Part shown: in pieces, positions 34,201 to 42,849 of the stretch
How positions within the stretch are numbered: position 1 is the stretch's first letter
How the letters are laid out: each line of letters starts with the position of its first letter
Assembly: GCA_958510875.1 (NCBI GenBank)
Contig: OY294070.1
Coordinates: forward strand, 42,360,306 to 42,424,305
From: Endomychus coccineus
Lineage: Eukaryota > Arthropoda > Insecta > Coleoptera > Endomychidae
DNA: 64,000 bases
Direction: 5' to 3'
The notes under the pieces: model-generated
What the model saw: the letters and a program-made list of their open reading frames with translations, nothing else
Told to the model about the DNA's origin: nothing
Databases searched by the model: none
Made by a program: the position numbers and the translations under genes

Positions 34201-37200
34201 CGAAACCGAATGTAAATTAGTGTAATTTAGTAATTTTGTGGCTCTGGGATCTATTTAGTCGAAAGAATTCGCATTTTATCGCAAAGCTGAGGTAAAAACA
34301 CGCAGATTTCGCTAAGAAAAAAAAATTTTAAGTGGCTGCTCACACCGATATGACGCCGTCAAAAAAAAAAGGTATTTTGTCGAAAATCAGCCAATGGATA
34401 GAAAATTATGCGTTATGTGAAGAAACTGACACCATGTTCGGATTCAGCGGCCAATTTCCGATCGGAAATGACTTCTTAGACGTTTATTCATCCTAAAATA
34501 TCGATTTCTGGGGTCAAAAACAGTTTTTTGACATTTTCGTTGGAAAACAACCCACAAAATTGAAAAAATTCATGAAAAACATTTTAGAACGTATTTTAAT
34601 CTCTAAATGCCGGTACGAGTTCAAATACGATGTAGAAACGGAAAAAAATTGCCACGACAAGTTCTGCCGTCTCCTTTAATTCAGAATTGCCCTGTTATAA
34701 AAATACCATTCATATACAAACTACCTATGTATCTAAGATGCCTTATTAATAATCAATTGGAGTTCATTTAGATATCAAACAAGGTGCTAAAATTCAAGAT
34801 CGTTTTAAGAACACCCATGAACGTAACTAGAAATAAGATATTCTTTGTTGCCTTTTATTACGAACAAGTCAAGTATATGAGTTCATTTTTTAGTACGATC
34901 ATCCCGTCATAAATTACAATAGTTTGTTCTTCGTATATGTGGGACGGAAAGGAAATGTATAGTCTCTGAATCCTTGTCAAAGAAGGACCATTTTAATTTG
35001 TGAAATATCGACAAATTCGAAGAAGTTCCTCACAGTTTCAATAGGAAATGATAAATTACGTATTTAGCACAAATGGTTCTAAAGAAAACAAGTGCTTTAC
35101 AAAATATTGGTAGTCAAGACATATTTTTATGATCTAGTTCGAAACGGTAGGTTGATCGCTGGCTATGGTTTGAACAAAGGTTTTTTACCCTGTCTTTTCC
35201 TTCGAAGCTACATTATATTCTCGTAACCATAACATAAGACATGCAGGATGCGGTCGTATCTTATTAAACACGTGATTAGAATATTAACCTGACATAATTA
35301 TTATTCATACCTGAATTCAAAGAAGTCGAAATAGGGTCCCAGTCAACAAAAATAGAATATTTCTCTTGTATCCTGCTCACTAGACTGGGGTAAGTCTCTC
35401 TCTTATTGAGTTAAAGTTACATATTGATCAAGGAGGAGTGGTTATCCAAGATTATGAAAAAATCAAACTCACCATACTAACGTCAGTTATATCCTAACTT
35501 CTTGAGTTGAATCTTGCTTTGACTATTTCACTAATCATATTTTAGAAAACCTTCTAAGTTCATTTAGAATCAAGTCGATTTGCTGAATACATAAAACTTG
35601 GAATTCCTTGAATAATCAAATCATAATAGTTTTGTTCAACTCTTTACCCTGGTACATCTGGGCCGAGTTAGATTAGTTTTCTACTTCATATCTAGGATCT
35701 TATAAAGTCAATTTAAAATTAAGGAATATTTAATTGTTTTCCAATATTAACATAATTTCCTAATTATTTCTTTAACAGTATTCAATCTTTTAAATTTTAA
35801 TTCATTATTATAATTGTTTTGTTTCGTTATTATTATCATATATTTAATATTTGTTTTGATTGAGAGTTTTTCTATATAGCGTAATTTATCAACTACCCTC
35901 GATCACATAGTGCTTAATTAATGAGTTAGTGTCTTAACCAAAGAAGAATGAGTATTACATATATCTATTGACCGTATTTGCCTAGCTAATGAGGAACCCG
36001 TGATATCGGGTCACTTCTTGGTTATCGGTACACGTACTGCAAGTTATATTGATATTAATCAACCGAGCCAAATGATATATATCTATGATTTTGATGAGAT
36101 AAGTAAATTGATATTAAGAAATGCAGGGTGGAGGCTCGTTATTACATTGGCGCAGTCGGTTAGAGTCTCGTTATTACAACTAGAAAGAATAAGAACAAGA
36201 ACAGTTCCTTGCAGAGTTCCGTATTCTAAAATTCTTGGCACACTCAGTCTATTGTTTATTTGTATAAGCTGTTTTCTATTTCGCAGGTAACTCTCTATCA
36301 GATTTAGACAATTTTCTCTAAGCCTAATATTTTCTAATTTTTTTAATAAATACGAGTGGCTTTCTTATCAAATGCATTCGCTAAGTCGACAAAAATGCAT
36401 AGGAATGGTTTACTTCTATCTAATGCTTTATAAATCATAGATGTTAAACATGCAATTGCGTCTTGTGTAAATGTGCCCTCTACAAACCCAAACTATTTAC
36501 ATGAAATTATGGAATTTGTCTAAAGAAATGTAAGTAGTATTTTGTTTGAGAAATGTTGTATCAAATTGTTTATTCAATAATTCATTTATTAAAGATTTCT
36601 CGTATCCATTTCTTATCGCAATATGGCATATGTTGTCTAATTTTTTGTTGTAGCTTTTCGTAGTTACTGGAACATGTAAGGGTCTCTAAGTTAAGCTATT
36701 GAAAGGTGCAATTTTATGGGTTCATGAATATCTGAATCTGATGTATGATTATTGTGATGGTTAATTTTAAGGTGTAAAGAATGTAGTTAATTACTATCCT
36801 CTTACTCGAAAGGAATTTTCATAGTCATATTGGTTATTATTATATTATCTCCATGAAATTATTCAGATCAAAATTTGTATCAGATTTCGAAATTATCATT
36901 CACATATCTGAGCCAAACTTGATCGAACTGACTTAATTTTGCAGTAAATTTGTCCCAAATTCTCTAAAAAAAAGGAGGTAGAGGATTACCCATAACGATT
37001 CCGTATTTTTGTTTCTACGTAGTGACAAACTAATAGTATCTTTATTTGTTTGAAAATTGAATATCACTAAGTAAAGGATGAATCAATTGAAATTATTATA
37101 CAATTTTGGAAATATATTCAAATAAAATAACTAATAAATGTTCGATTTTCACTAGTGACTATAGTTTCGCTTACACAGTACGTTCCACAAACAAATATTA

Positions 37201-38005
37201 CAAACTACTAACTTACTACAAACGAACTACTTTAATGATAATCCTAGGAGAGATGTTATTATTTTACCTAATTAGGTATAACCTATTGAGGGATTAAACG
37301 ATAAACTGATAGCAAATCTAATTATACAAATTTAACAAGGGAGAATCATTAAGTATTTGTTGATCGTTCAATAGGATGTCGGACATCTGATATTTATTGA
37401 TTTCTTGGAATTCTAGCAAAATTTATTAAATTAAAATTACCAAATTTGATTCCTTAGAATCCCTAGAAATCAATGAATATAATTCTCTCTAATTAAATTT
37501 GGTACCAGTTTATCGTTTAATCCCTCAATGGGTTAAACCCAATCACGTAAAATTCCAATAACGATCTATCTTAGGATTATTTTTAGTTATATATCAGGTA
37601 GCTCTTATGTAGTAAGTTAGTACTTTGTAATATTTGCTTGCTACTGTGTTAGCTAAACTATAGTCACATACATTTATTTATTAAAATAGTAAAAATCAAA
37701 CTTCTAATAGTTATTTTATTTAGGTTTAGAATGGATTTTCATCACCTAATGGCTGATTTCATGCAATTTTGGAATAGATATTAAATTAGTGTAGCAAACT
37801 GTGAACAGGTGTTGGAAAGTTAAGCATGTCCCACATTTGTATTACATATTACATGATCATAGTAACATATTGATACGTATTATAATAAGTATCGCTATAT
37901 ACTACATACCAGTAAACCCTTTTCAACTAATGCTTTAGATATGGCAGCACCCATACCCATACTTGCCCCTGTAACAATCGCTACTTTTCCTTGCCATTTT
38001 TCCAT
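12507..38005 (-). CDS. Short-chain dehydrogenase/reductase gene (SDR, DHRS11/farnesol dehydrogenase-like)
   Basis: A classical NADP-dependent SDR encoded by four visible exons: 37910-38005, 18531-18735, 12845-13107 and 12507-12653. All introns are GT-AG and phases agree (0, 1, 0), giving 237 residues. Key residues: TGASMGMG cofactor motif at 12-19, NNAG at 89-92, active-site N114, S143, Y160 and K164 (YPASK). The protein resembles insect SDR family member 11 / farnesol dehydrogenases that act on small alcohols or ketones in the cytosol; the substrate cannot be read from sequence. About 10-20 C-terminal residues should lie in a further exon not found above 11.8 kb, so it may lie beyond the Polinton. 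Introns of 5.4 and 19.2 kb are mostly transposons. The coding exons show no disruption. Confidence 0.9.
12845..13107 (-). CDS. SDR exon 3
   Basis: Acceptor CTGTTTTAG before 13107; the exon opens with AT and completes a split Asp codon with exon 2. Contains N114, S143 and the YPASK catalytic pair. Donor GTGAGC after 12845, phase 0. Confidence 0.9.
13310..14047 (+). pseudogene. Penelope-like element, RT C-terminus and GIY-YIG domain
   Basis: A 5'-truncated relic. From about 13310 the reading resembles the C-terminal part of Penelope reverse transcriptase (FLDLYISRTN, then HPLSHELAAFHSIIYR, IADNNGY), with a frameshift near 13430. From 13652 one frame runs into a GIY-YIG nuclease region: FCCDDCNALYIGQTGRSFYQRFQEH. 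At 14047 it is cut by a MULE insertion, and its C-terminal tail resumes at 16176. Confidence 0.8.
14048..16175 (-). mobile_element. MULE-type DNA transposon with arrayed terminal repeats
   Basis: A 2.1-kb element whose ends begin GGTGT (14047) and end ACACC (16175). Both ends carry arrays of a short unit related to CGGAAATTTGTTCGACAA, in opposite orientation: about three units at 14058-14110 and eight or more at 16030-16170. It interrupts a Penelope-like reading frame that rejoins without gap or visible target duplication. It encodes a broken transposase on the minus strand. Confidence 0.8.
14420..15910 (-). pseudogene. FLYWCH-MULE transposase
   Basis: Reading from 15910, an N-terminal FLYWCH zinc-binding domain is visible (LFLDGYLYVKDK, then IYWKC, CKCR, and a QHNH pair). 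A MULE DDE core follows: first Asp in WYADGTF near 15260, second Asp in IMTDFEHAM near 15070, and the downstream GCFFHFCQ segment. The C-terminal part reads DNAIEGWHGGFQ near 14680. At least three frame changes (near 15190, 14915 and 14730) break it, so it cannot give a full transposase. The family cuts and pastes DNA in the nucleus. Confidence 0.85.
16176..16330 (+). pseudogene. Penelope-like element, C-terminal tail after the MULE
   Basis: ERKGLKLNILESLEIVKH and LNDQLDIYLPP continue the Penelope frame cut at 14047, and match the tail seen at 33.27-33.40 kb (FKLNILESIEIYKG, LNDQLDLYQ). Stop at 16326-16328. Confidence 0.75.
16555..16985 (+). pseudogene. Unassigned coding-like relic
   Basis: An 87-codon frame (16555-16818) that appears to continue after a one-base shift (KKLAEKNVGSVVEMSFPKFQDLMYNIS) to about 16985, with two stops on the way. 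Composition and periodicity look like former protein-coding sequence: basic and helical with aromatic residues. I do not recognise the family. It is followed directly by a LINE fragment. Confidence 0.3.
16986..17990 (+). pseudogene. LINE fragment, RT palm/thumb to 3' end
   Basis: The YADDTC catalytic motif opens a 183-codon frame with the usual thumb (LNKLMVNVKKT, then TRFLGVVVDSNLDWSEHI) and the LINYNIALWG segment. After about 17490 the frame changes, and a C-terminal piece (KHEFYKKSPEYAGKLFYNMLPSHIK) runs to about 17840. The 3' end shows a short TATTCTTATTCTTG tail near 17980. It belongs to the Jockey/CR1 group of non-LTR elements and is 5'-truncated. Confidence 0.8.
17991..18530. other. 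Intron sequence, no gene recognised
   Basis: Contains a 67-codon open frame (18063-18266) without recognisable similarity or splice support. Otherwise AT-rich noncoding DNA of the SDR intron. Confidence 0.4.
18531..18735 (-). CDS. SDR exon 2
   Basis: Acceptor TTTCAAG before 18735, donor GTATTA after 18531. Encodes VVGLARR... through INNAGLMRPTNLI plus one base (phase 1). Contains the NNAG structural motif. Confidence 0.9.
19227..19640 (+). pseudogene. LTR-retrotransposon Gag-like fragment
   Basis: SFKPPRSFILDNN, then LRSLDIYLKATGL, KVAILLDVAGEEA and TFNLTE are hallmarks of the capsid-type Gag of insect Gypsy-like elements. Near 19507 the frame shifts, and the expected ERYKFFIRVLQ-type continuation is found in another frame up to about 19640. 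No pol or LTRs were found next to it. Confidence 0.65.
19640..19901 (+). pseudogene. Mariner-like transposase remnant
   Basis: A short degenerate reading resembles the middle of a Tc1/mariner transposase: FLETEL, LRHNMCYIHHDVSPYFALSVRRYLN, then a GRRENAPIQWPPRPHDLN segment that contains the usual W-P-P/A-R-S-P-D-L region. Stops interrupt it. It abuts the Gag-like fragment. Confidence 0.6.
19885..20000. repeat. Short inverted and direct repeats
   Basis: TATACATATCAGAAGTAAAATATACTTCTGATATGTACA is a palindrome (about 19900-19940). The unit TTCTGATATGTACAC...AAATAGAAAATAATATGG then recurs once in tandem (about 19925 and 19962). Confidence 0.6.
20439..20532. repeat. Long hairpin
   Basis: GGAATGGCATATTCCACGC...GCGAA pairs with TTCGCGTGGAATATGAGCCATTCC. 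Arms of about 26 nt enclose a loop that can form a second stem (TAGTCC with GGACTA). It could be a small foldback relic or a hairpin transcript; nothing shows expression. Confidence 0.7.
21600..22935. mobile_element. Giant foldback element (copy 1)
   Basis: A near-perfect palindrome centred near 22250. The left arm (about 21600-22245) begins CGCGACCCCACGGAAAATG and the right arm (about 22255-22935) ends CATTTTCCGTGGGGTCGCG. The arms contain a (TA)n tract on the right side (22600-22672). No coding sequence was seen. The family recurs at 59.07-62.31 kb. Confidence 0.85.
23040..24130 (-). pseudogene. LINE reverse transcriptase relic
   Basis: On the minus strand a degraded RT reads VPQGSILGPILFLIMIND and then NTNFADDVLVASKD near 23700, with the thumb and LYYANFESLVRYGITFWG at 23444-23217. 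Several stops and frame changes are present. The same general family as the 16986 fragment. Confidence 0.75.
24420..24690 (+). pseudogene. hAT transposase C-terminal dimerisation domain
   Basis: LFTVFPNIEMILEISLS, then NVSGERLFSKIKLVKNELRNHMTQSRLN matches the hATC dimerisation region (S-x-E-R-x-F-S-x-L/I-K-x-I/V-K). A stop follows RLN, then LSLMCIENK continues the similarity. This is all that remains of the transposase inside the hAT termini. Confidence 0.75.
24890..25145 (-). pseudogene. LINE C-terminal fragment
   Basis: Minus-strand reading QLGGLDELKLVTTPLSNSRPVE, then FSWNSLPSEVFPYNLQTFQKN is the typical end of a LINE RT protein. A related copy lies at 44.88-45.12 kb on the plus strand. 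Confidence 0.6.
25158..25217. repeat. (GA)n microsatellite
   Basis: An almost pure GA repeat of about 60 bp at the 3' boundary of the LINE that follows on the minus strand. Confidence 0.95.
25220..27595 (-). pseudogene. LINE with EN and RT domains, 5'-truncated
   Basis: Read on the minus strand: an endonuclease C-terminal half (27587-26706: LGDLNIDI, RVTNINKSCIDHIF, TDITDHYA), a linker, then RT (26496-25717: NYRPIALISNVAK, FGFRRGIGAEDA, VFLDLEKAFDTVSHE, ILGPILFLVYINDL, SYADDTVIL). The frame changes around 26500-26700. The catalytic YADD and the endonuclease SDH-equivalent (TDH) are kept. Jockey/CR1-like. The 5' end stops abruptly at about 27595 against another LINE relic. Confidence 0.85.
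27640..28660 (-). pseudogene. Second LINE relic, EN end and RT start
   Basis: Minus-strand pieces: the end of an endonuclease domain (28653-28400: SSHYAGRLAEAIAITYGLKQL and TNTLDLLLTNNPDP) and an RT N-terminal part (27966-27754: FAANQTLYPQGKDLP, NTKKAMEPDGIPPVVVKEC). Frames are broken. A different family from the LINE at 25.2-27.6 kb. Confidence 0.75.
29060..32560 (+). pseudogene. LOA/R1-type LINE with RNase H domain, degenerate
   Basis: A long GC-richer element. ORF1-type C-terminus at 29237-29640 (LLLEEIDKLQKGD, SKFAECRYQGGAYHL); endonuclease end at 29901-30120 (GNKPTFVTSMRRGVIDIT, LSDYMYIRY); RT at 30360-31304 (SPGTDEILPALLQ, FRPISLTSFLLKTLEKLIDR, GYADDIVII); an RNase H segment at about 31820-32260 (VCFTEGTK, GSGI, LATEFQAKI), where the first catalytic Asp appears as Glu; and a Cys-rich tail CRGCGVEEETPIHVLCQC near 32460. 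Several stops and frameshifts (for example the stop near 30540). This layout is typical of the LOA clade. Confidence 0.82.
32799..33585. mobile_element. Head-to-head inverted pair of Penelope-like 3' ends
   Basis: The arm 32799-33143 is the reverse complement of 33147-33480. The plus-strand arm encodes the Penelope C-terminal region (EEHFRSFRLNKTDSTFANHFLQTGHNF, LNILHNQTRGFKLNILESIEIYKG). A third, partial copy of the terminal 100 bp follows in direct orientation (33480-33585). Partial tandem and inverted copies are characteristic of Penelope elements. Confidence 0.8.
33586..36165. other. Noncoding intron sequence
   Basis: No gene was recognised. A stretch at 33780-34700 has many homopolymer runs and a repeated phrase (TTTTGTGGCTCTGGG at 34226 and its inverse near 34150), possibly an unclassified repeat. 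The remainder to 36.1 kb is AT-rich without visible structure. Confidence 0.4.
36170..36530 (-). pseudogene. LINE RT fragment
   Basis: Minus-strand reading FVEGTFTQDAIACLTSMIYKALDRSKPFLCIFVDLANAFDKK, with the following YLRNRKQ and a degraded QGTVLVLIL segment, matches RT domains 2-4 of the Jockey/CR1 group. Catalytic DLxxAFD is kept as DLANAFD; stops occur. Confidence 0.7.
36530..37080 (-). pseudogene. Penelope-like RT fragment
   Basis: Minus-strand KLDNICHIAIRNGYEKSLINELLNKQ resembles the spacer after Penelope RT, as in the 13.6-kb copy. Upstream a degraded MGNPLPP-type reading near 36970 fits the RT core. Frames are broken. Confidence 0.45.
37105..37735. mobile_element. Foldback MITE-like element
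   Basis: Imperfect inverted arms: AAATAAAATAACTA...GACTATAGTTT...AATATTACAAACTACTAACTTACTACA (37120-37220) pairs with TGTAGTAAGTTAG...AATATTTGCT...AAACTATAGTCA...TAGTTATTTTATTT (37605-37725). An inner pair, GGGATTAAACGATAAACTG with CAGTTTATCGTTTAATCCC, also matches. No coding sequence. Confidence 0.7.
37910..38005 (-). CDS. SDR exon 1
   Basis: Starts at ATG 38005 and encodes 32 residues including the TGASMGMG dinucleotide-binding motif. Donor GTATGT at 37909. Phase 0. Confidence 0.9.
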
Positions 38006-38669
38006 TATTAATATAAGTTATGCGGAAATCAAAACACTGGTACGACAGATACACAAACTTCTCCCTCGAATTGTTCCAAGAAACTAAAACAGAGCTTCTC
38101 TTTGATATGCTATCGATTAGAAGCAATTCTTAAAATATTGCTATGATCTTGTTGCTTCAGGATCGTCATAAGGCATAGAATTAAAATATGTCATAATGTA
38201 CTTACACGAAATTGTGGCCATTACGAGACATACAATCACATTTTCTGATAATTTAACATAGGATTATAAAGACGAATAAACGTAAAACATTGAACCATAG
38301 GCGGAATTCAAACCCACATTCTTAGATATCTAGCCTTTGGTCCCGTCAGGGGTTTATAAATACAAAAATCAACTGAATGACAAATAGAAGAGTCTAGAAG
38401 AAACATATTTTGAACTGATATAAATAACGTTAACGTTAACGTTGAATAAAATAAAAATAAGGATAAAATTCAAGTTGCTATATTTGGAACATATTTTGAT
38501 TTGTTTTTTAACCGATATAGTTTGGCATGTATTCTCGCAAGCTCAACGTAGGTGGCGCTGCTGCTAGTGGAGGCCAGATTGGCGTTGTAAAGATAGTGGT
38601 TCTACGTTGTTAAGCTTATAGGTTCGTGCTTATCAGCATTTTGTAAAGTTTAATTTTGATTTTAAAATC

Positions 38670-39778
38670 ATGCCACTATGCTGTGTTGTAACTTGCAGCT
38701 CCAGTAGAACTTCAGGACATCGCTTTCTCAGAGATCCAGCGCCATAAAAGGCATGGATCATCGTGATAAGATGAAATAAATGCACACCTACCGAACACTC
38801 TCACGTGAGTAACGAGCACTTCACTAAAGCAGACTTCGTCATGCCCAAGGAATCGTTTGCACAAAATCGTAAGTATATAAATCTTCATAATGACAAATTA
38901 CTCGGCAAAAGTATTAATCTGAATCAAGAGTATATTTATGGAATAAACAACCAAACCTAACCTATAATTATCGTATTCTTTGTCATTACTGAGAGTTTGA
39001 TTTCTTTCAGCCAAGCCACTACTGAGGAAAGGGTGCATACCAACTATATTTCAGTGGAATGAATCACCTTCAACTCTTCCATTGTAGAGAACAGACTGTG
39101 CTCTACGACGAGAGCAAGACAAGGGTTTTCTTGGGAAGAGCCTATCCAATCGAGGAAATTTGAAAGATAACAATGTGCAAGAATTTGGTTCTGATGTAAC
39201 CGTAACAAATCTGGAAGCATCACCTCCTCATATAGATTTTGTGCAACATTAAGTTACCATAGAGGGCAAGTTTCCGTCAGTTGGAATTCAATGCGGTTTA
39301 GATAACTCTGATAGGATAAAGTTTGACATATCAACAACTACTTAAGAAGTAAATGTAGGTGCTTTCAGAATTGAAAACTTCCGGAGCAAAAGCAAGTCAG
39401 CAGAGCTTCAGTTGTACACATGCTTAGGTGATTATGAACATTTCATGTTTGTTTTCAACCTGTTGGGTCCTCAAACACATCGCAAGAGTATTAGCACTAC
39501 CGATTTTTTTCATTCAATTCTGTCGCAATATGCTCAATAGATAACTGTGATTCAGATTTGATATGTCAGTCATCAGTGTCTCGTATATTTAAGACTTGGA
39601 ATAATTTTCTGTATTGTCAGCTCAAAGAACTAAAACTGTGGGCGCCACATAGTGTACTGTCAGAAGTGATGAAATTTAAGCGGAAACAATGTACCTCAAC
39701 AGTAATTACCAACTGCACTGTGGTTAAAATAGACAAACCTAAGAACCCCATATCACGATACTCTGGTAGCCGGGTGTG
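38670..39778 (+). pseudogene. THAP-domain transposon relic (ISL2EU/Harbinger-like)
   Basis: From the ATG at 38670 a THAP zinc-finger reading is visible (PLCCVVTCSSS, GHRFLRDPAP, W, then NEHFTKADF), interrupted by stops. Downstream, the transposase part reads GCIPTIFQWNE, TCLGDYEHFMFVFNLLGP, and VSRIFKTWNNFLYCQLKELKLW (39567-39640), which is the helix-turn-helix region preceding the DDE domain in such elements. Frames change several times and the catalytic domain is mostly lost. Confidence 0.65.
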
Positions 39779-40154
39779 ACTTCCAAGTATTTTGAAGATA
39801 AAATTTTTGATTTGTAGTGGGTACTTCATAATTAGGACAAGTTGATGCATGTGTAGTTTGTAGGTATGAATGCTTCAAAGAGAACGAATATAATTCTACA
39901 AAAGATGAAACGTATCTTATAGATTTATTGATTATGAATATGAACGGAAACAACAAACACTGGTTCAACCTTAGATTATATACTTTTATAGGAGTATCTA
40001 ATCTAAGGTAGCAACCAGGTGTTTCATCATTTTGGTTCCTTGTATTCTCACTCGTTCATAAAGTATAAAAATAAACAGAAAATAGTGATGATTGTATTGT
40101 TTCAAGAGTTATTGATGACATAGTCCAGTGTCTTGAGAATTGTTTACTTGGTGA

Positions 40155-40470
40155 CTTAACTTTGTCTGATCTCAGTAAAGATTTGGACTGAGTCTCGCAT
40201 GAAATTCTGCTGCGGAAATTGGATAACTATTGGAGTGTATGAACTGAGAGGTAAACAATTTGATTTTTTCAAATCATACCTTGCTAATTGGAGTCAATGC
40301 GTACAGTCAAATTTTGCATTTATTAAGGATGATGTTCTTCAGGGCTCACTCTGAGGGCAACTCCTTTTATTATTTATATCAATAAATTAGTTATAGGATC
40401 AGGTTGGAAATAAACCTGGTGAAAATGATTTCGACTGTTTTAGTGCATTGACTGAATCTACGAGAAATTC
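40155..40470 (+). pseudogene. LINE RT relic with flank shared with 56.8-57.1 kb
   Basis: A degraded RT (DLSKDFD, then FFKSYLANWSQCVQ, DVLQGS) closely matches 56.82-57.12 kb. Similarity continues past the RT (GGATCAGGTTGGAAATAAA...CATTGA.TGAA), so the pair looks like part of a duplicated host segment. Confidence 0.55.
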
Positions 40471-40751
40471 GAATTGCTACACTAGGGAATTAAAATTGTA
40501 AAAGCAAATTAAATATTTCAAAACAGAAATTGAAATTTTTGTATATGATGCAAACGATAAAGTTAATACTTATAACGATTTATCTCTGAAACAGCAGAAA
40601 GCAAAGAATCTTGAGGTAGATGTGAAGAAATCTCGTGAAAAAACCGAAAGTCTTAAATATCAGGTAACAACTATAAGTTAATTTTGGATCATAATTGTTT
40701 TGAAATAAAATATTCTAAACTGTATAGTACGATGGTGCACGTGTAAAGAAA

Positions 40752-40965
40752 ATGGATTCATATTTAAGAGATTTTGAGATTCTCATAATAAAAACAGAAA
40801 TTGTGGATATTACGGAGTTGTTCTCAAGAAACAACAAAGTTGAAAATATTAAAGTTCTGCACATCGATATAAGAAGCGTCGGTACGAACTTTGATCAATT
40901 TATGATATTTCTGCAGTCATTAAATTTTGATCTCGAGTATATTTAACTGATTGATTGATTGATTG
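40752..40965 (+). pseudogene. LINE endonuclease N-terminal fragment
   Basis: MDSYLRDFEILIIKTEIVDITELF...VLHIDIRSVGTNFDQFMIFL resembles the start of the endonuclease ORF at 49860 (MNPYIRDF..., IIHSNIRSVSKNLDEFRVFL). It ends where the next foldback begins. Confidence 0.6.
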
Positions 40966-40969
40966 AGCT

Positions 40970-41800
40970 ATAATTTCAAATTTTTTTTCGCATTTTATTC
41001 CTAATACCCCATAGATCATTCATGACTATCAAGACCGCGAGGGTCGACCTCTCTACCCCCCCAAAACGGGGTTTCAACCCCTCAGAAGAGCATTCTTATA
41101 AAAACAATCCAAAAGCTTAGGAAATTAATGAATTAACAGCCGAAAATGACCCCTAGTACGTTTTTTGGGTCGTTGATCACGATTCCGCAGTTAGTTTTCT
41201 CGGAAAACTCTGTCTAGATGGGAAATGTGGAAAATTTATATGTAATGTATAATTTATCATTTTGTTGCAAAAATGACCTCTCGTAGGTTTTTTGGGTTGC
41301 TGATCACTATTCCTCTGTTATTTTTCCCAAAAAACTCTCTCCAGATGGAAAATTCGGGAAATTTGAGATTTGCACGAGACGGTTATGAATAATAAAGTAT
41401 AATGTTGTTGCAGAAATGACCTCTAGTCGTTTTTTTGGATTGCTGATCACGATTCCGCTGTTATTTTTCCCAAAAAACTCTCTCCAGATGGGAAATTCGG
41501 GAAATTTGAGATTTTCCTGGACGGTTATGAACAATGAAGTATAATTTTGTTGCAAAAATAACAGTGAACTCATGATCAGCGACCCAAAAAACATACTAGC
41601 GGTCATTTTCGGCTCTTAATTCATTAATTTTATAAACTTTTGGATTGTTTTTATAAGAATGCTCCTCTGAGGAGTTGAAACCCCGTTTTGGGGGAGTAGA
41701 AAGATCGACCATCACGGTCTTGATAGTCATGAATGATCTAAGGGGTATTGGGAACAAAATACAAAAAAAAAATTGAAATTCTAGCTTACTATATATTTTT
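40970..41800. mobile_element. Foldback element with internal tandem units
   Basis: Terminal inverted arms of about 200 bp (40980-41180 with 41565-41795; for example CCTAATACCCCATAGATCATTCATGACT with AGTCATGAATGATCTAAGGGGTATTGGG) flank three imperfect tandem units of 125-145 bp. The units are built on TTTTTTGGGTTGCTGATCAC and ACTCTCTCCAGATGGGAAATTCGGGAAA. Noncoding. Confidence 0.8.
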
Positions 41801-41990
41801 TTCCGGTTCGTTGCCTGGACTATAGGAGACCTGTAGAGTCAGTATGCCACGCATATGTCTAAAGGGTTAAGACGGAGGGATTCAGTGAGCCGAAAGGAGG
41901 AACTCGAGCTCAATTCTTCAGCACTGCCAAAAGTATGGATGGGAGTTTATAATCTGTGACTCGAAAACGACTTAAGGTACAATAAATAGG

Positions 41991-42346
41991 AGTCATACCT
42001 TTTTTTTTGTTTTTCCTCCTTGGGAGGTGGTTGAAACCCTTCATGGGCACCTTATGGTCCTGTAACATCCCATAAGGTAGTGTGGAAGTCTCTGAGCCCG
42101 AATTTTTTTATTTCAATAACCTCAGATATACCCACTAAGCACTCCACCTCGTGTGGTAGGCTCGATTCTGCAACCAGGGCAGTCTCGATGATACTTGGGC
42201 TTGACGGCCCATTGTATCTTGCCTAACCACTTTCTCGGGTCATCGGTTGAATTCCGCAGTCGCTGGATTCGAACCCACGACCGGCAGACACAGTGGTTAG
42301 AAGATCGATGCTTCTACCATTGAGCTACCTGGTCCCCAGTCATACC
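41991..42346 (-). mobile_element. tRNA-derived SINE with target duplication
   Basis: On the minus strand, 42337 to about 42265 is a tRNA-like head with an A box (TAGCTCAATGG) and a B box (GGTTCGAATCC); its loop CTTCTAA would read UCU. An unrelated body follows and ends in a poly(A)-type tract (42000-42013 as T on plus). Perfect 9-bp duplications AGTCATACC flank it (41991-41999 and 42338-42346). The element itself is 42000-42337. Confidence 0.88.
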
Positions 42347-42669
42347 GTTCGACCGCTATGTGGAAACCAACAACGTACCGTGTGTGCCGAAAGGAATAAA
42401 GACTTTGTTCGCCACTCTCACTCCACTTTTCGCATAAGCCCATCAAGAGCCCGAGTTTATAAAGTTGCGCCCGCTCGATTCTTTTCTATACAATCGGTCA
42501 GATAGTTAGCGCACCGAACAGTGCTTCGACGGATCGCTGTGTTCATTAACTCGAAAACGGCATAACAAGATATGTCAGTAGATTACGAGCATAATATCTA
42601 GTTTGTGTCAAATTTTCATTCACTCCGTCTTAATACAGCATTGTAGATATAAATAACAATTCACTATTG

Positions 42670-42845
42670 TTCCTAAACAGCAGGCGAAGTAGCAGATTGT
42701 TCCAGAAACGAATTCCTCATTAACACAGCCATAATCGCAGTTCGGAAGGACCAATTGGGTCAATTCGGTAGCCTTTTTATAATTCAAATTAAGAAACATC
42801 GTACTCATTTTGTAATAGTTCGAGAATCACCGTTGGCAGAAAAAT
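42670..42845 (-). pseudogene. Histidine acid phosphatase 3'-end pseudogene fragment
   Basis: A degraded copy of the phosphatase 3' end at 57196-57385: MFLNLNYKKATELTQLVLPNCDYGC corresponds to MFVNLNYKKASELEQLVLPNCDYDC. Frame and 3' end are damaged. It includes no catalytic residues and is probably the leftover of a duplication. Confidence 0.8.
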
Positions 42846-42849
42846 ACGG

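Noticed and set aside
42265..42337. Stand-alone tRNA gene
   Set aside because: The tRNA-like segment is the head of a SINE with a body, a tail and target duplications.
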